From the NCBI GenBank assembly GCA_045606045.1, contig JAZURE010000033.1:1-22361 (forward strand): a stretch of DNA of 22,361 nt, read 5' to 3'. Origin of the DNA: RGIG8748 sp045606045 (GTDB taxonomy: Bacteria; Bacillota; Clostridia; UMGS1810). A model generated the notes under the pieces. That model made no database searches. It saw only the letters and a list, made by a program, of their open reading frames with translations, and was not told where the DNA came from. Below, in pieces: positions 1-7,633 of the stretch. The stretch's first letter is position 1. Each line of letters starts with the position of its first letter. Both the position numbers and the translations under genes were made by a program.

Positions 1-1
1 T

Positions 2-481
2 GAGGATATTACATACGAAGGTTACGGTATTGGCGGTGTAGCTGTAATTGTGGAAACTCTTACAGATAACAGAAACCGTACTGCCGGTGACCTGAGACAT
101 TACTTTGATAAATTTGGCGGTAATCTTGGTACAAATGGTTCTGTAAGCTGGATGTTTGATACCAAGGGTATGATTATTGTTGCAAAATCCGACGATGTGG
201 ACGAAGATGCCATAATGATGGATGCCTTGGATTGCGGTGCTGATGATTTCAACGGTGAGGGCGAGTATTACGAAATTTCCACCTCTCCAGAGGCGCTTCG
301 CGATGTGAGAGGTGCTCTTGAGGAAAAGGGTTATAAATTTGAATCCGCAAGTGTGGAGAAGATACCCCAGACTACCATAAGGCTTACAAATGAGAACGAT
401 ATAAACATGATGGAAAAGCTCATCGAAAGTCTTGAAGACAATGATGATGTTCAGGAAATATATCATAACTGGGAAGAATAA
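2..481 (+). CDS. yebC: YebC/TACO1-family translation factor, C-terminal part
   Basis: The reading frame is open from the left edge, so the 5' end lies outside the window and 159 codons are visible. The family is usually about 240-250 residues, so roughly 85 N-terminal residues are missing. Recognisable family segments are EGYGIGGVAVIVETLTDN, then RTAGDLRHYFDKFGGNLG and GSVSWMFD, followed by the acidic C-terminal half ending in VQEIYHNWEE. Members were first described as transcription regulators. Recent work on bacterial YebC and mitochondrial TACO1 supports a ribosome-associated role that relieves stalling at proline-rich sequences. The stop codon lies 36 nt before the murA start with no terminator between, so the two are probably co-transcribed. 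Family assignment is firm; which YebC paralogue this is cannot be told without the N terminus. Confidence 0.93.
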   Translation, partial: EDITYEGYGIGGVAVIVETLTDNRNRTAGDLRHYFDKFGGNLGTNGSVSWMFDTKGMIIVAKSDDVDEDAIMMDALDCGADDFNGEGEYYEISTSPEALRDVRGALEEKGYKFESASVEKIPQTTIRLTNENDINMMEKLIESLEDNDDVQEIYHNWEE

Positions 482-517
482 AAGAAATTTCACACCCAAT
501 TTTTTAGGAGGATTGTT

Positions 518-1774
518 GTGGAAAAACTTCTGATTAACGGAGGCAAACCTTTAAGGGGCACTGTGTCTGTAAGTGGTGCCAAAAATGCAGTTGTTGCAAT
601 AATACCTGCAACACTTCTGGTAAAAGGTGTTTGCCGTATAGAAAATGTTCCTGATATAAGCGATGTAGATATTATCATAAAGATGATTTCCTCGCTCGGT
701 GCAAAGGTTCAAAAAGAGGGTTCAAATACTCTTATTATAGATTCTACCGAGCTTAAGACATATGTGGCAGACCCTGAGCTTGCCGCAAGAATGAGAGCAT
801 CTTATTACCTTATGGGTGCTCTTATAGGCAGATTTGGGAACGCACATGTTCCCCCGCCAGGCGGTTGTAACTTCGGAAGCCGCCCCATAGACCAACATAT
901 AAAGGCGTTTAAGTATCTTAACTGCCTTGTTGCAGAGGATGATGTATTTGTAAAGATAGATGCTTCTTCCTTAAGGGGCGGAAATGTTTATTTTGATGTT
1001 GTCTCCGTGGGCGCAACCATAAATGCCATTCTGGCAGCAGTAATGGCACCCGGTAAAACAGTTTTGGAAAATGCAGCAAGAGAGCCTCATGTAGTAGACC
1101 TTGCCAACTTCTTAAATTCAATGGGCGCACAGATAAGAGGCGCAGGAACAAATGTAATCAAAATTACAGGAGTTGACTCTCTAAGTGGCGGAACATACTC
1201 TATAATTCCCGACCAGATAGAAGCAGGCACATATATGTTTGCTGCCGCGGCTACCCGTGGAGATGTGGTTGTAAAAAATGTAATCCCCAAGCACCTTGAT
1301 GCCATAACTGCTAAATTTCTTGAAATGGGATTTGGTGTAGAGGAGGGTGACGAGGAAGTCCGTATATATACAAACGGACCTATAAGCTCTATAAATATAA
1401 AGACAATGCCGTACCCCGGTTTTCCTACAGACCTCCAGCCGCAAGCTGTGGCAATGCTTGCTACTGTAAATGGCACAAGTGTTGTAACAGAAGGCGTATG
1501 GGAAACAAGATTTCAGTATATAGACGAGCTTGTTAAATTCAATGCCAAAGTTACAGTAGATGGCGAAAAGGCTATAATAGCGGGCGGTGCTCCGTTTGAA
1601 AGTGCAAAAGTTACCGCTACCGATTTAAGAGCAGGAGCAAGTATGGTAATTGCCGCGCTTGCCTGCAACGGCACCAGTGAAGTAAACGAACTCCGACATA
1701 TAGACAGAGGATATGAGCATATGGTGGAGAAGCTTCTTAAATTGGGCGCAGATATAAAAAGAGTAGATGATTAG
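518..1774 (+). CDS. murA: UDP-N-acetylglucosamine 1-carboxyvinyltransferase MurA
   Basis: MurA transfers enolpyruvate from phosphoenolpyruvate to UDP-GlcNAc in the cytoplasm, the first committed step of peptidoglycan synthesis and the target of fosfomycin. The 418-residue product has the family's usual length. Key residues sit where the E. coli enzyme has them: Lys22 and Asn23 in SGAKN, and Asp305 in PGFPTDLQ. The catalytic loop is GGCNFGSRP with Cys117, so fosfomycin sensitivity is expected (fosfomycin alkylates this Cys). The start is GTG, supported by AGGAGG at 506-511 with a 6-nt spacer. The 3' end overlaps the next gene by 8 nt. Firmicutes often carry two MurA paralogues; I cannot tell which one this is. 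Confidence 0.96.
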   Translation: MEKLLINGGKPLRGTVSVSGAKNAVVAIIPATLLVKGVCRIENVPDISDVDIIIKMISSLGAKVQKEGSNTLIIDSTELKTYVADPELAARMRASYYLMGALIGRFGNAHVPPPGGCNFGSRPIDQHIKAFKYLNCLVAEDDVFVKIDASSLRGGNVYFDVVSVGATINAILAAVMAPGKTVLENAAREPHVVDLANFLNSMGAQIRGAGTNVIKITGVDSLSGGTYSIIPDQIEAGTYMFAAAATRGDVVVKNVIPKHLDAITAKFLEMGFGVEEGDEEVRIYTNGPISSINIKTMPYPGFPTDLQPQAVAMLATVNGTSVVTEGVWETRFQYIDELVKFNAKVTVDGEKAIIAGGAPFESAKVTATDLRAGASMVIAALACNGTSEVNELRHIDRGYEHMVEKLLKLGADIKRVDD

Positions 1775-2552
1775 ATTTTGTACACTATACAGCAGTAGTA
1801 GCGGAAACTGCACATTTATATCAGATACAAAGACCAAAATTCTTATAGATGCGGGTGTAAGCGCTTCAAAAATTGTTACATCCTTGGAGGAGCTTGGCGC
1901 AAATCCTTATGATATTGATGCTGTTCTTGTAACTCATGAGCATACCGACCATGTCTGCGGATTGGATGTGCTCACAAGGAAGTATTCCATACCTGTGTAT
2001 GCAAATGATGCTACGACATCCGCCATTATAAGAGGCTCAAATTCTATAGATAGCAAGTATATTCATACCTTTGTTACAGGTGAAAGCTTCGAGGTTGGCG
2101 GTGCGGTTATTCGTCCGTTCAGGACACCACACGATTCGGCAGAATCGGTGGGCTACACCATAAGCTTTGGAGAGTGCAAATACGGCTTTGCCACAGATAC
2201 AGGATGTATAACAAAGCCTATGCTATCTAACCTTGCGGGTTGTGAGGCTGTGGTTATAGAGGCAAATCACAATGTAAATATGTTAAATGGAAGTTCGTAT
2301 CCTTATCCGCTAAAAAGGAGAATTCTCTCCGACAACGGACATCTCTCCAACGAAAATTGTGCATGGCTTGCAACACAGCTTGCAATATGGGGTACAAAGC
2401 ACATAGTTTTGGGTCACCTTAGTGAAAACAACAACACTCCTGAATTGGCTTATGAGGCGGCACACAAAATGCTTTCTCAAAACAATTTAAAGCTCGGTGA
2501 AGATGTTTTCTTAACCGTAGCTTCAAAAAATAAAATTACATATGTAATATAA
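1767..2552 (+). CDS. walJ: WalJ/YycJ-like MBL-fold metallo-hydrolase
   Basis: The 261-residue product belongs to the metallo-beta-lactamase fold and most resembles the YycJ/WalJ group, whose B. subtilis member is about the same size. The opening CTLYSSSSGNCTFI and the metal-binding motif HEHTDH (residues 57-62) are characteristic. Further likely ligands are His122 in RTPHDS, Asp144 in ATDTG and His168 in EANHN. YycJ is a DNase-like protein encoded with the WalRK cell-wall two-component system in Bacillus; here it follows murA instead and no walRK is seen. The ATG lies inside the end of murA (ATGATTAG), so translation is probably coupled; the upstream Shine-Dalgarno is weak. The substrate is unknown. 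Family confidence is high, exact orthology moderate. Confidence 0.85.
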   Translation: MIRFCTLYSSSSGNCTFISDTKTKILIDAGVSASKIVTSLEELGANPYDIDAVLVTHEHTDHVCGLDVLTRKYSIPVYANDATTSAIIRGSNSIDSKYIHTFVTGESFEVGGAVIRPFRTPHDSAESVGYTISFGECKYGFATDTGCITKPMLSNLAGCEAVVIEANHNVNMLNGSSYPYPLKRRILSDNGHLSNENCAWLATQLAIWGTKHIVLGHLSENNNTPELAYEAAHKMLSQNNLKLGEDVFLTVASKNKITYVI

Positions 2553-2586
2553 AAACGCGATATATCCTTGTGAATATATCGCGTTT
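2553..2586. terminator. Bidirectional intrinsic terminator between walJ-like gene and rluD-family gene
   Basis: A perfect 13-bp stem (2553-2565 with 2574-2586, core ACGCGATATA) encloses an 8-nt loop. It lies exactly between two converging genes and has A-rich sequence on the left and T-rich sequence on the right, so it can stop transcription from both sides. Confidence 0.85.
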
Positions 2587-2589
2587 AAT

Positions 2590-3489
2590 TTATTTACGCA
2601 GTTCGTTTAATAAGTTTTGGAAGTAGTCGGGCAGGGGAGCACTAAATTCCATTCTTTCCTTTGTGACAGGATGCGTGAATCTTATGCTCTTTGCATGCAA
2701 AGCCTGACCGTTAAGATTGTAAGAGTTCTTGCTAAGGTACAGCGGATCGCCTACGATTGGATGTCCTATATAAAGCATATGAACTCTTATCTGATGTGTT
2801 CTGCCTGTTTCCAAATCACAGGCAACATATGTGGCATTATTAAGATGCTCAATCACTTCAAAATGCGTTACTGCATCTTTTGAGTTAGTAGGTGTTACTG
2901 CCATTTTTAGTCTGTTTGACGGGTGTCTGCCTATAGGGGCATCTATTATGCCTTTTTTTGTCTTCATTATGCCGCATACTATACATTCGTAATGCCTTTT
3001 TGCCGTTTTGTTTTGTATCTGCTGGGACAGTGATAAATGTGCTTCGTTGGTTTTTGCAATAAGTATAAGTCCCGAGGTATCCTTGTCAATACGGTGAACT
3101 ATACCCGGACGCATTACGCCGTTTATACCGCTTAAGGAATCCTTGCAATGATACAAAAGTGCATTTACAAGTGTACCTTCATAATTGCCTGGTGCAGGAT
3201 GTACCACCATGCCCTGAGGCTTATTTATTACGAGAAGATGCTCGTCCTCATACACTATATCAAGGGGGATGTTCTCGGCTTTTATGTCAAGCGGTTCGGG
3301 GTCGGGTACGGTAAGTACAATGGTGTCACCGTTTTTGACTTTGTACGATGATTTTGCAGTATTACCGTTTACACTTGCATATCCGTCATCTATAAGCTTT
3401 TGTATCTGTGTGCGGGGCATGGTATCTATTTTTATAAATTTGTCAAGTCTTGTACCGCTTTCGGTACTTGTAAATTCGTATTTAGTCAT
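2590..3489 (-). CDS. rluD: RluD-family 23S rRNA pseudouridine synthase
   Basis: The 299-residue product has an N-terminal S4 RNA-binding domain (about residues 13-60, TRLDKFI ... VNGNTAKSSYKVKNGDTI) followed by the RluA/RluD catalytic domain. The signature HRIDKDTSGL carries the catalytic Asp135, and the C-terminal GRTHQIRVHM segment is present. These enzymes convert specific uridines of 23S rRNA, or in relatives tRNA, to pseudouridine; the precise site cannot be read from sequence. I chose the ATG at 3489 rather than the longer open frame to 3552, because it gives the ATGACTAA overlap with the lspA stop, matches where the S4 domain begins in relatives, and avoids a 21-residue extension overlapping lspA. 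It ends just before a bidirectional terminator and is the last gene of the lspA operon. Confidence 0.9.
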   Translation of the reverse strand: MTKYEFTSTESGTRLDKFIKIDTMPRTQIQKLIDDGYASVNGNTAKSSYKVKNGDTIVLTVPDPEPLDIKAENIPLDIVYEDEHLLVINKPQGMVVHPAPGNYEGTLVNALLYHCKDSLSGINGVMRPGIVHRIDKDTSGLILIAKTNEAHLSLSQQIQNKTAKRHYECIVCGIMKTKKGIIDAPIGRHPSNRLKMAVTPTNSKDAVTHFEVIEHLNNATYVACDLETGRTHQIRVHMLYIGHPIVGDPLYLSKNSYNLNGQALHAKSIRFTHPVTKERMEFSAPLPDYFQNLLNELRK

Positions 3490-3949
3490 TTTTATCATCT
3501 TTCTTTGGCTCTTTATATATGAAGAGAATGTATATACAAATAAGGATGGCACCTAAAACCACAAAGCAGTCTGCAACATTAAATACAGGATAATCTATAA
3601 ATGTGACTTCGAGCATATCTACAACATAACCTCTGAATATGCGGTCTATCATGTTGCCGATTGCACCCGAAAGTATTAAGCAAAGCGATACATTCAGTAA
3701 TTTATTATCGGGTTTGTATTTAAGCTTGTACCATATCATAAGTATTATTGCAAATATCGTTGCAACTATAAAAACCCAACGGGCATTTTGCAGTATACCA
3801 AAGGCAGCTCCCCTGTTTTCCACATAGGTAAGGCTGAAAATCCCCTCCAAAATTTCCACACTCAAAACAGGTTTTAAAAATTTAAGTGTCAAAAGCTTGG
3901 TTAACTGGTCTATTGCTACAAGAAACAATGCAATTATATAAAAAAACAT
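3482..3949 (-). CDS. lspA: Lipoprotein signal peptidase (signal peptidase II)
   Basis: LspA is an inner-membrane aspartyl protease that removes the signal peptide from prolipoproteins after Lgt has added the diacylglyceryl group. The 155-residue product has the expected size and hydrophobic segments near residues 3-17, 58-73, 86-97 and 127-144. The catalytic dyad is Asp102 in SGAIGNMIDR and Asp127 in FNVADCF, and the conserved NRGAAFGIL is present. The C terminus is a lysine/aspartate-rich tail. An AAGGAG ribosome binding site (3957-3962) precedes the ATG. The stop overlaps the rluD-family start, a common lspA-rluD pairing. A hairpin separates it from proS upstream. Its partner enzyme lgt is also in this window. 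Confidence 0.95.
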   Translation of the reverse strand: MFFYIIALFLVAIDQLTKLLTLKFLKPVLSVEILEGIFSLTYVENRGAAFGILQNARWVFIVATIFAIILMIWYKLKYKPDNKLLNVSLCLILSGAIGNMIDRIFRGYVVDMLEVTFIDYPVFNVADCFVVLGAILICIYILFIYKEPKKDDKND

Positions 3950-3967
3950 TTGTAGTCTCCTTTATGA

Positions 3968-4002
3968 AAACGGGTTGCATCAATGCTTTGTGCAACCCGT
4001 TT
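3968..4002 (-). terminator. Intrinsic terminator-like hairpin downstream of proS
   Basis: A perfect 12-bp stem (3968-3979 with 3991-4002, core ACGGGTTGCA) has an 11-nt loop and begins 3 nt after the proS stop. On the minus strand it is followed by TTTTCAT, a short T-tract, so termination may be partial. No separate promoter is evident between it and lspA, so the lspA-rluD pair may depend on read-through from proS. Confidence 0.7.
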
Positions 4003-4005
4003 AAG

Positions 4006-5709
4006 TTATTTATTAACAATATCCGAAACTTTTTGAATAGCTTCGTCTGCAGTAAGCTCGGTAAGCTCCCCACTTTTACGCTCCTTGAATTCTACAATGC
4101 CTTCGCTTGCTTTCTTACCTACGGTAATCCTTAAAGGAATGCCTATAAGTTCTGCATCGTTGAATTTAACACCTGCGCGTTCGTTTCTGTCGTCTATTAT
4201 GGTTTCGATACCTTTGGCACTAAGCTTGGCGTAGATATCTTCTGCCATTTCTCTTTGTGTATCGTCCTTTACATTTACAGGCACTACTATAGCATGATAG
4301 GGTGCCACACTCATAGGCCAGATTATGCCGTTTTCATCGGAATTCTGCTCGATTATTGCGGCAAGACATCTCGAAACACCTATACCGTAACATCCCATTA
4401 TGGGAACCTGCTCCTTGCCGTTTTCATCGAGGAAGGTGCAATCCATGGATTTGGAATACTTTGTTCCGAGCTTGAAGATGTGTCCCACCTCTATACCACG
4501 GCAGGTTTTAATCTTTTCGGATTTGCATATAGGGCAAATATCGCCCTCTTCTATGTTGCGGAAGTCACCTATTACGGTGGGGGTAAAGTCTCTTTCTATA
4601 TTAACATTTTCGAGGTGATAGTCGGTTTCGTTTGCGCCTACAATCATGTTTCTCATTGCGGCAACCTCGTGGTCAACATACACATCAATACTAAGTCCTA
4701 CAGGACCTGCAAAACCTGCCTTGGCATTTGTAATTTCCATAAGGTCATCGAGCGGAGCAAGGTCGAACTCTATAGCCCCTCCAAGTGCATTTACAACCTT
4801 AGTGTCATTTACCTCGCGGTCTCCCCGTACCATTACTGCTACAAACTTATCATCTGCTTTGTATATTATAGTCTTTGCAAAGTCCTTTGCAGTTTTACCG
4901 AGGAAGTTTGTTACATCCTCTATAGTTCCCGCATTTGGTGTATGTACTTTGTTTACCTCCGCCATGGGTGCATCCGAAGCGGTATCGGGAGCAATACAAA
5001 TTGCCTTTTCTTCATTTGCACAGTAGTTACACTTTTCGCAGTATGCTATGGTATCTTCACCAATGTCGGACTTAACCATGAATTCCTGCGAGCCGCTGCC
5101 GCCCATAGCACCGGAATCGGCGTCAACTATGAGGTAGTTAAGCTGCATTTCGTCAAATATTTCCTTGTACGCATCGTACATATTCTTGTATGAAACATCC
5201 AGACCTGCTTCGTCTCTGTCGAAGCTGTAAGCATCTTTCATTATGAACTCACGGCTTCTTATTACACCAAAACGCGGTCTTCTTTCGTCACGGTATTTGG
5301 TCTGTATCTGATAAAGGGTTACAGGAAGCTGCTTGTATGAACGGATGTTCGCCTTTACTGTATCGGTAAAGATTTCCTCGTGTGTGGGTCCAAGGCAGAA
5401 GTCTCTGTCATTTCTGTCCTTTAGGCGAAACATTTCAGGTCCGAAAACCTCCCATCTTCCGGAAACCTCAAACATTTCCTTGGGAAGAAGAGCAGACATA
5501 AGAAGTTCCTGGGCATCGTGGCGGTCCATACCGTCTCTGATAATTCTTTCCACATTTCTAAGCACCTTAAGACCAAGCGGAAGATAGCCGTATACACCCG
5601 AAGCCAGCTTTCGTATAAGACCGGCGCGGAGCATGAGCTGATGGCTCGGAATTTCTGCCTCTGCAGGTACCTCTCTTAATGTGGGTAATAAATACTTAGA
5701 TAATCTCAT
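4006..5709 (-). CDS. proS: Prolyl-tRNA synthetase, bacterial type with editing insertion
   Basis: ProS charges tRNA-Pro with proline in the cytoplasm. The 567-residue length is that of the bacterial form with an INS editing domain between motifs 2 and 3. Visible landmarks are the N-terminal MLRAGLIRKLASGVYGYLPL, the class II motif 2 region with GPTHEE and RPRFGVIRSREFIMKDAYSFD, the Cys-containing start of the insertion (CEKCNYCANEEKA), CRGIEVGHIFKLGTKYS, and motif 3 with GCYGIGVSRCLAA. The anticodon-binding domain closes the protein. AGAGGA precedes the ATG. It has its own strong promoter about 30 nt upstream and a hairpin after its stop, so it is likely a single-gene unit with some read-through into lspA. 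There is no room for a T-box leader. Confidence 0.97.
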   Translation of the reverse strand: MRLSKYLLPTLREVPAEAEIPSHQLMLRAGLIRKLASGVYGYLPLGLKVLRNVERIIRDGMDRHDAQELLMSALLPKEMFEVSGRWEVFGPEMFRLKDRNDRDFCLGPTHEEIFTDTVKANIRSYKQLPVTLYQIQTKYRDERRPRFGVIRSREFIMKDAYSFDRDEAGLDVSYKNMYDAYKEIFDEMQLNYLIVDADSGAMGGSGSQEFMVKSDIGEDTIAYCEKCNYCANEEKAICIAPDTASDAPMAEVNKVHTPNAGTIEDVTNFLGKTAKDFAKTIIYKADDKFVAVMVRGDREVNDTKVVNALGGAIEFDLAPLDDLMEITNAKAGFAGPVGLSIDVYVDHEVAAMRNMIVGANETDYHLENVNIERDFTPTVIGDFRNIEEGDICPICKSEKIKTCRGIEVGHIFKLGTKYSKSMDCTFLDENGKEQVPIMGCYGIGVSRCLAAIIEQNSDENGIIWPMSVAPYHAIVVPVNVKDDTQREMAEDIYAKLSAKGIETIIDDRNERAGVKFNDAELIGIPLRITVGKKASEGIVEFKERKSGELTELTADEAIQKVSDIVNK

Positions 5710-5746
5710 ATTGCATAATCCTCTCGTGTGTTAAACATATAGAAAT

Positions 5747-5775
5747 ATTATACTCCATTATAATGTAAGTTTCAA
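5747..5775 (-). promoter_or_regulatory. Sigma-A-type promoter of proS
   Basis: On the minus strand TTGAAA (5770-5775) is separated by 17 nt from a perfect TATAAT (5747-5752). Transcription would begin near 5740, giving a leader of about 30 nt before proS. Confidence 0.75.
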
Positions 5776-5811
5776 GCTTTTTTTGTGGAAAAAATAAATA
5801 AGTCTGCAAAT

Positions 5812-5836
5812 AAAAACCCCTCCGTATCCGGAGGGG
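5812..5836 (-). terminator. Intrinsic terminator of spoVG
   Basis: An 8-bp GC-rich stem (CCCCTCCG at 5817-5824 with 5829-5836) has a 4-nt loop and is followed on the minus strand by TTTTTA. It lies 15 nt after the spoVG stop and so isolates spoVG from proS. Confidence 0.9.
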
Positions 5837-5851
5837 TAAAAAGTACTGATG

Positions 5852-6115
5852 TTATTCTTCTATTTCTGCGTTGTTGTATGCCTCGATAACCTTAGCTTCG
5901 ATGAACTGTCTGAATTCAAAGTTGATGGGGTGAGCCACATCCTTGAATGTACCGTCTTTTAATCTCTTGTTGGGCATTGCAATGAACATCTTGTCTTCAT
6001 TTTCGATAACTTTGATGTCATGAACAGCAAAACAATCGTCAAAAGTAACGGATGCTATCGCTTTCATCTTGCTTTCGGTTTCAAACTTTTTGATTTTGAT
6101 ACTTGTGATTTCCAT
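5852..6115 (-). CDS. spoVG: Septation/sporulation regulator SpoVG
   Basis: The 87-residue product matches SpoVG over its whole length: the start MEITSIKIKKF, the core KMKAIASVTFDDCFAVHDIKV, and the highly conserved AMPNKRLKDGTFKDVAHPIN. SpoVG is a small nucleic-acid-binding protein that affects septation, sporulation and virulence genes in Firmicutes, and has been shown to bind DNA or RNA in several species. The start ATG is preceded by AAAGGGAG at good spacing. It is flanked by its own promoter and terminator, so it is monocistronic. Bacillus spoVG is transcribed by the stationary-phase factor SigH, whereas here a near-perfect vegetative promoter is seen. The protein is also common in non-sporulating Firmicutes, so it does not prove that this organism sporulates. 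Confidence 0.96.
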   Translation of the reverse strand: MEITSIKIKKFETESKMKAIASVTFDDCFAVHDIKVIENEDKMFIAMPNKRLKDGTFKDVAHPINFEFRQFIEAKVIEAYNNAEIEE

Positions 6116-6160
6116 ACTGTAAACTCCCTTTCAAGTAATGAGAAACTCATACATGTATTT

Positions 6161-6189
6161 ATTATAAATAATATGTATGTTTTTGTCAA
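6161..6189 (-). promoter_or_regulatory. Perfect-consensus vegetative promoter of spoVG
   Basis: On the minus strand TTGACA (6184-6189), a 17-nt A/T-rich spacer and TATAAT (6161-6166) match the sigma-A consensus at all twelve positions. The predicted start, near 6154, gives a leader of about 40 nt. That leader holds a small inverted repeat, ATGAG/CTCAT (6138-6150), between the start and the AAAGGGAG ribosome binding site. Confidence 0.85.
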
Positions 6190-6228
6190 GTTTTAGTATT
6201 ATTAGCAAAATATTTTCGTTAAATTCTA

Positions 6229-6252
6229 ACAAAAACACACATCGGTTTTTGT
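6229..6252. repeat. Perfect 8-bp palindrome between divergent spoVG and ymfF-like genes
   Basis: ACAAAAAC (6229-6236) and GTTTTTGT (6245-6252) are exact inverted copies around an 8-nt centre. The position between two divergent promoters suits an operator, but no regulator is recognised and A/T-rich sequence makes chance palindromes likely. Confidence 0.4.
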
Positions 6253-6318
6253 ATTTAATCACAAGATGAAAATTAATGATATTTTTACAAAAAATGGGTG
6301 GTATTTTTTTGAGTAGTG

Positions 6319-6327
6319 TGTTAAAAT
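6319..6327 (+). promoter_or_regulatory. Possible extended -10 promoter of the ymfF-ymfH-lgt operon
   Basis: TGTTAAAAT reads as a TGn extended -10 with hexamer TAAAAT (6322-6327). At the expected distance upstream there is no good -35 (TGGTAT at 6299-6304). A start near 6334 would give a short leader before the GAAAGGA ribosome binding site at 6346-6352. Confidence 0.4.
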
Positions 6328-6359
6328 ATATTTATCTATATATACGAAAGGACATTATC

Positions 6360-7631
6360 ATGGCAGATGTTATTAAAAAACAATTAAAAGACGGGATAAC
6401 ATTATATTATATACCCGATAACAAATACAAAACTGTGTCGGCAAGTGCGTATTTAAACAGAAAATTAAAAAAGGATGAGGCTACAACAAACGCTCTCATT
6501 TCAAAACTTCTCACCCATGGAACGCAGGATTACAATGATATGCATAAGCTCAGCATATATGCTGAAAATCTGTACGGAACACTTTATGATGTAAACATAA
6601 CCAAAAAGGCATATGTTCAGAGCATTGTGTCTTCTGTGAATTTTTTGTCCGATGAATACACAGGTGATAAGATTGCAAGAAAGTGCACATGTTTGATGCT
6701 TGATTTACTCTTCAAACCGCATCTCGAGGACGGACTTTTTTCCGAGGATGCCGTAAAGATTGAAAAGCAGAATTTAAAAGATGATATAGAAGGTCTTATA
6801 AATGATAAGCGTTCATATGCAAATTTCCGCTGTATCGAGGAAATGTGCAAAGGGGCTGAAAACTCTATTTTTGAATTCGGATATCTTGAGGATTTAGATA
6901 AGATAGATGTTAAATCCGTTTCCGAGCACTACAGAGATATAATTACAAAAAGTCCGCTTGACATATTCGTTGTAGGCTCTGTGGATATAGACGAATTCTG
7001 TGGATTTTTGAAAGAATATTTTGAAGAATTTGATTTTGATATAACTCCCATAGAAGCAGGAGGAGGTATAGTTAAGGAGACAGAAGAGGTAAAGTATGCC
7101 GAAGATGTCTTCGATGTAGCACAGGGCAAGCTTGCAATGGGCTTTACCACAGGCATAACAATAGATGACGAAAATTACTACAGTATGCTCCTTGCAAACA
7201 GTATATTCGGCTCGGGCGCACATTCAAGACTTTTTAATACCGTGCGCGAGGAAATGAGCCTTTGTTACTACGCATCCTCGATGCTTGATAAATTCCGTGC
7301 GGTTATGCTTGTAAGCTCAGGTATAGAATTTGTAAATTATGAAAAGGCCAAAACTGAAATCGAAAAACAGCTTTCAAGCATTGCAAAGGGTGATTTTACT
7401 GATGATGAATTAAATGTTGCAAAGAACTTTATTGTAAATTCATATCTTTCTTACAAAGACAGTCCGTATGCTATGAAGGAATATTACCGTTCACAGTGCT
7501 TCAGCGCCAATAAGGACAGCATAGACGAGGCACTTGATAAGATTTCGTCACTCACAAGAGAAGATGTTACACAAGCACTCAAGAATATAAAGCTGAACAC
7601 AGTTTATTTTCTTAAGGGGAAGGAGGCATAA
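6360..7631 (+). CDS. ymfF: YmfF-like M16-family protein (likely non-catalytic partner)
   Basis: The 423-residue product has the two-lobed M16 peptidase architecture (N-lobe about 1-210, C-lobe about 230-423 with the segment FGSGAHSRLFNTVREEMSLCYYASS). The zinc motif HxxEH is absent: the corresponding region reads ALISKLLTHGTQDYNDMHKL. This is the pattern of B. subtilis YmfF, the inactive member of the YmfF/YmfH pair, which sequence databases label as EF-P 5-aminopentanol modification-associated because of its neighbourhood. The open frame extends upstream to 6276, but the ATG at 6360 is preferred: GAAAGGA lies 7 nt before it and MADVIKKQLKDGITLYYIP matches the family start. The stop is 2 nt from the next start, so the pair is translationally coupled. 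The substrate is unknown. Confidence 0.85.
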   Translation: MADVIKKQLKDGITLYYIPDNKYKTVSASAYLNRKLKKDEATTNALISKLLTHGTQDYNDMHKLSIYAENLYGTLYDVNITKKAYVQSIVSSVNFLSDEYTGDKIARKCTCLMLDLLFKPHLEDGLFSEDAVKIEKQNLKDDIEGLINDKRSYANFRCIEEMCKGAENSIFEFGYLEDLDKIDVKSVSEHYRDIITKSPLDIFVVGSVDIDEFCGFLKEYFEEFDFDITPIEAGGGIVKETEEVKYAEDVFDVAQGKLAMGFTTGITIDDENYYSMLLANSIFGSGAHSRLFNTVREEMSLCYYASSMLDKFRAVMLVSSGIEFVNYEKAKTEIEKQLSSIAKGDFTDDELNVAKNFIVNSYLSYKDSPYAMKEYYRSQCFSANKDSIDEALDKISSLTREDVTQALKNIKLNTVYFLKGKEA

Positions 7632-7633
7632 GT

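Noticed and set aside
3490..3552. Longer N-terminal start for the rluD-family gene
   Set aside because: It would add 21 hydrophobic/basic residues overlapping lspA with no homology; the ATG at 3489 overlaps the lspA stop in the usual way.
4255..5193. 312-codon open frame on the plus strand
   Set aside because: It lies entirely antisense to proS, has no family resemblance and no ribosome binding site; it is a shadow of the proS coding bias.
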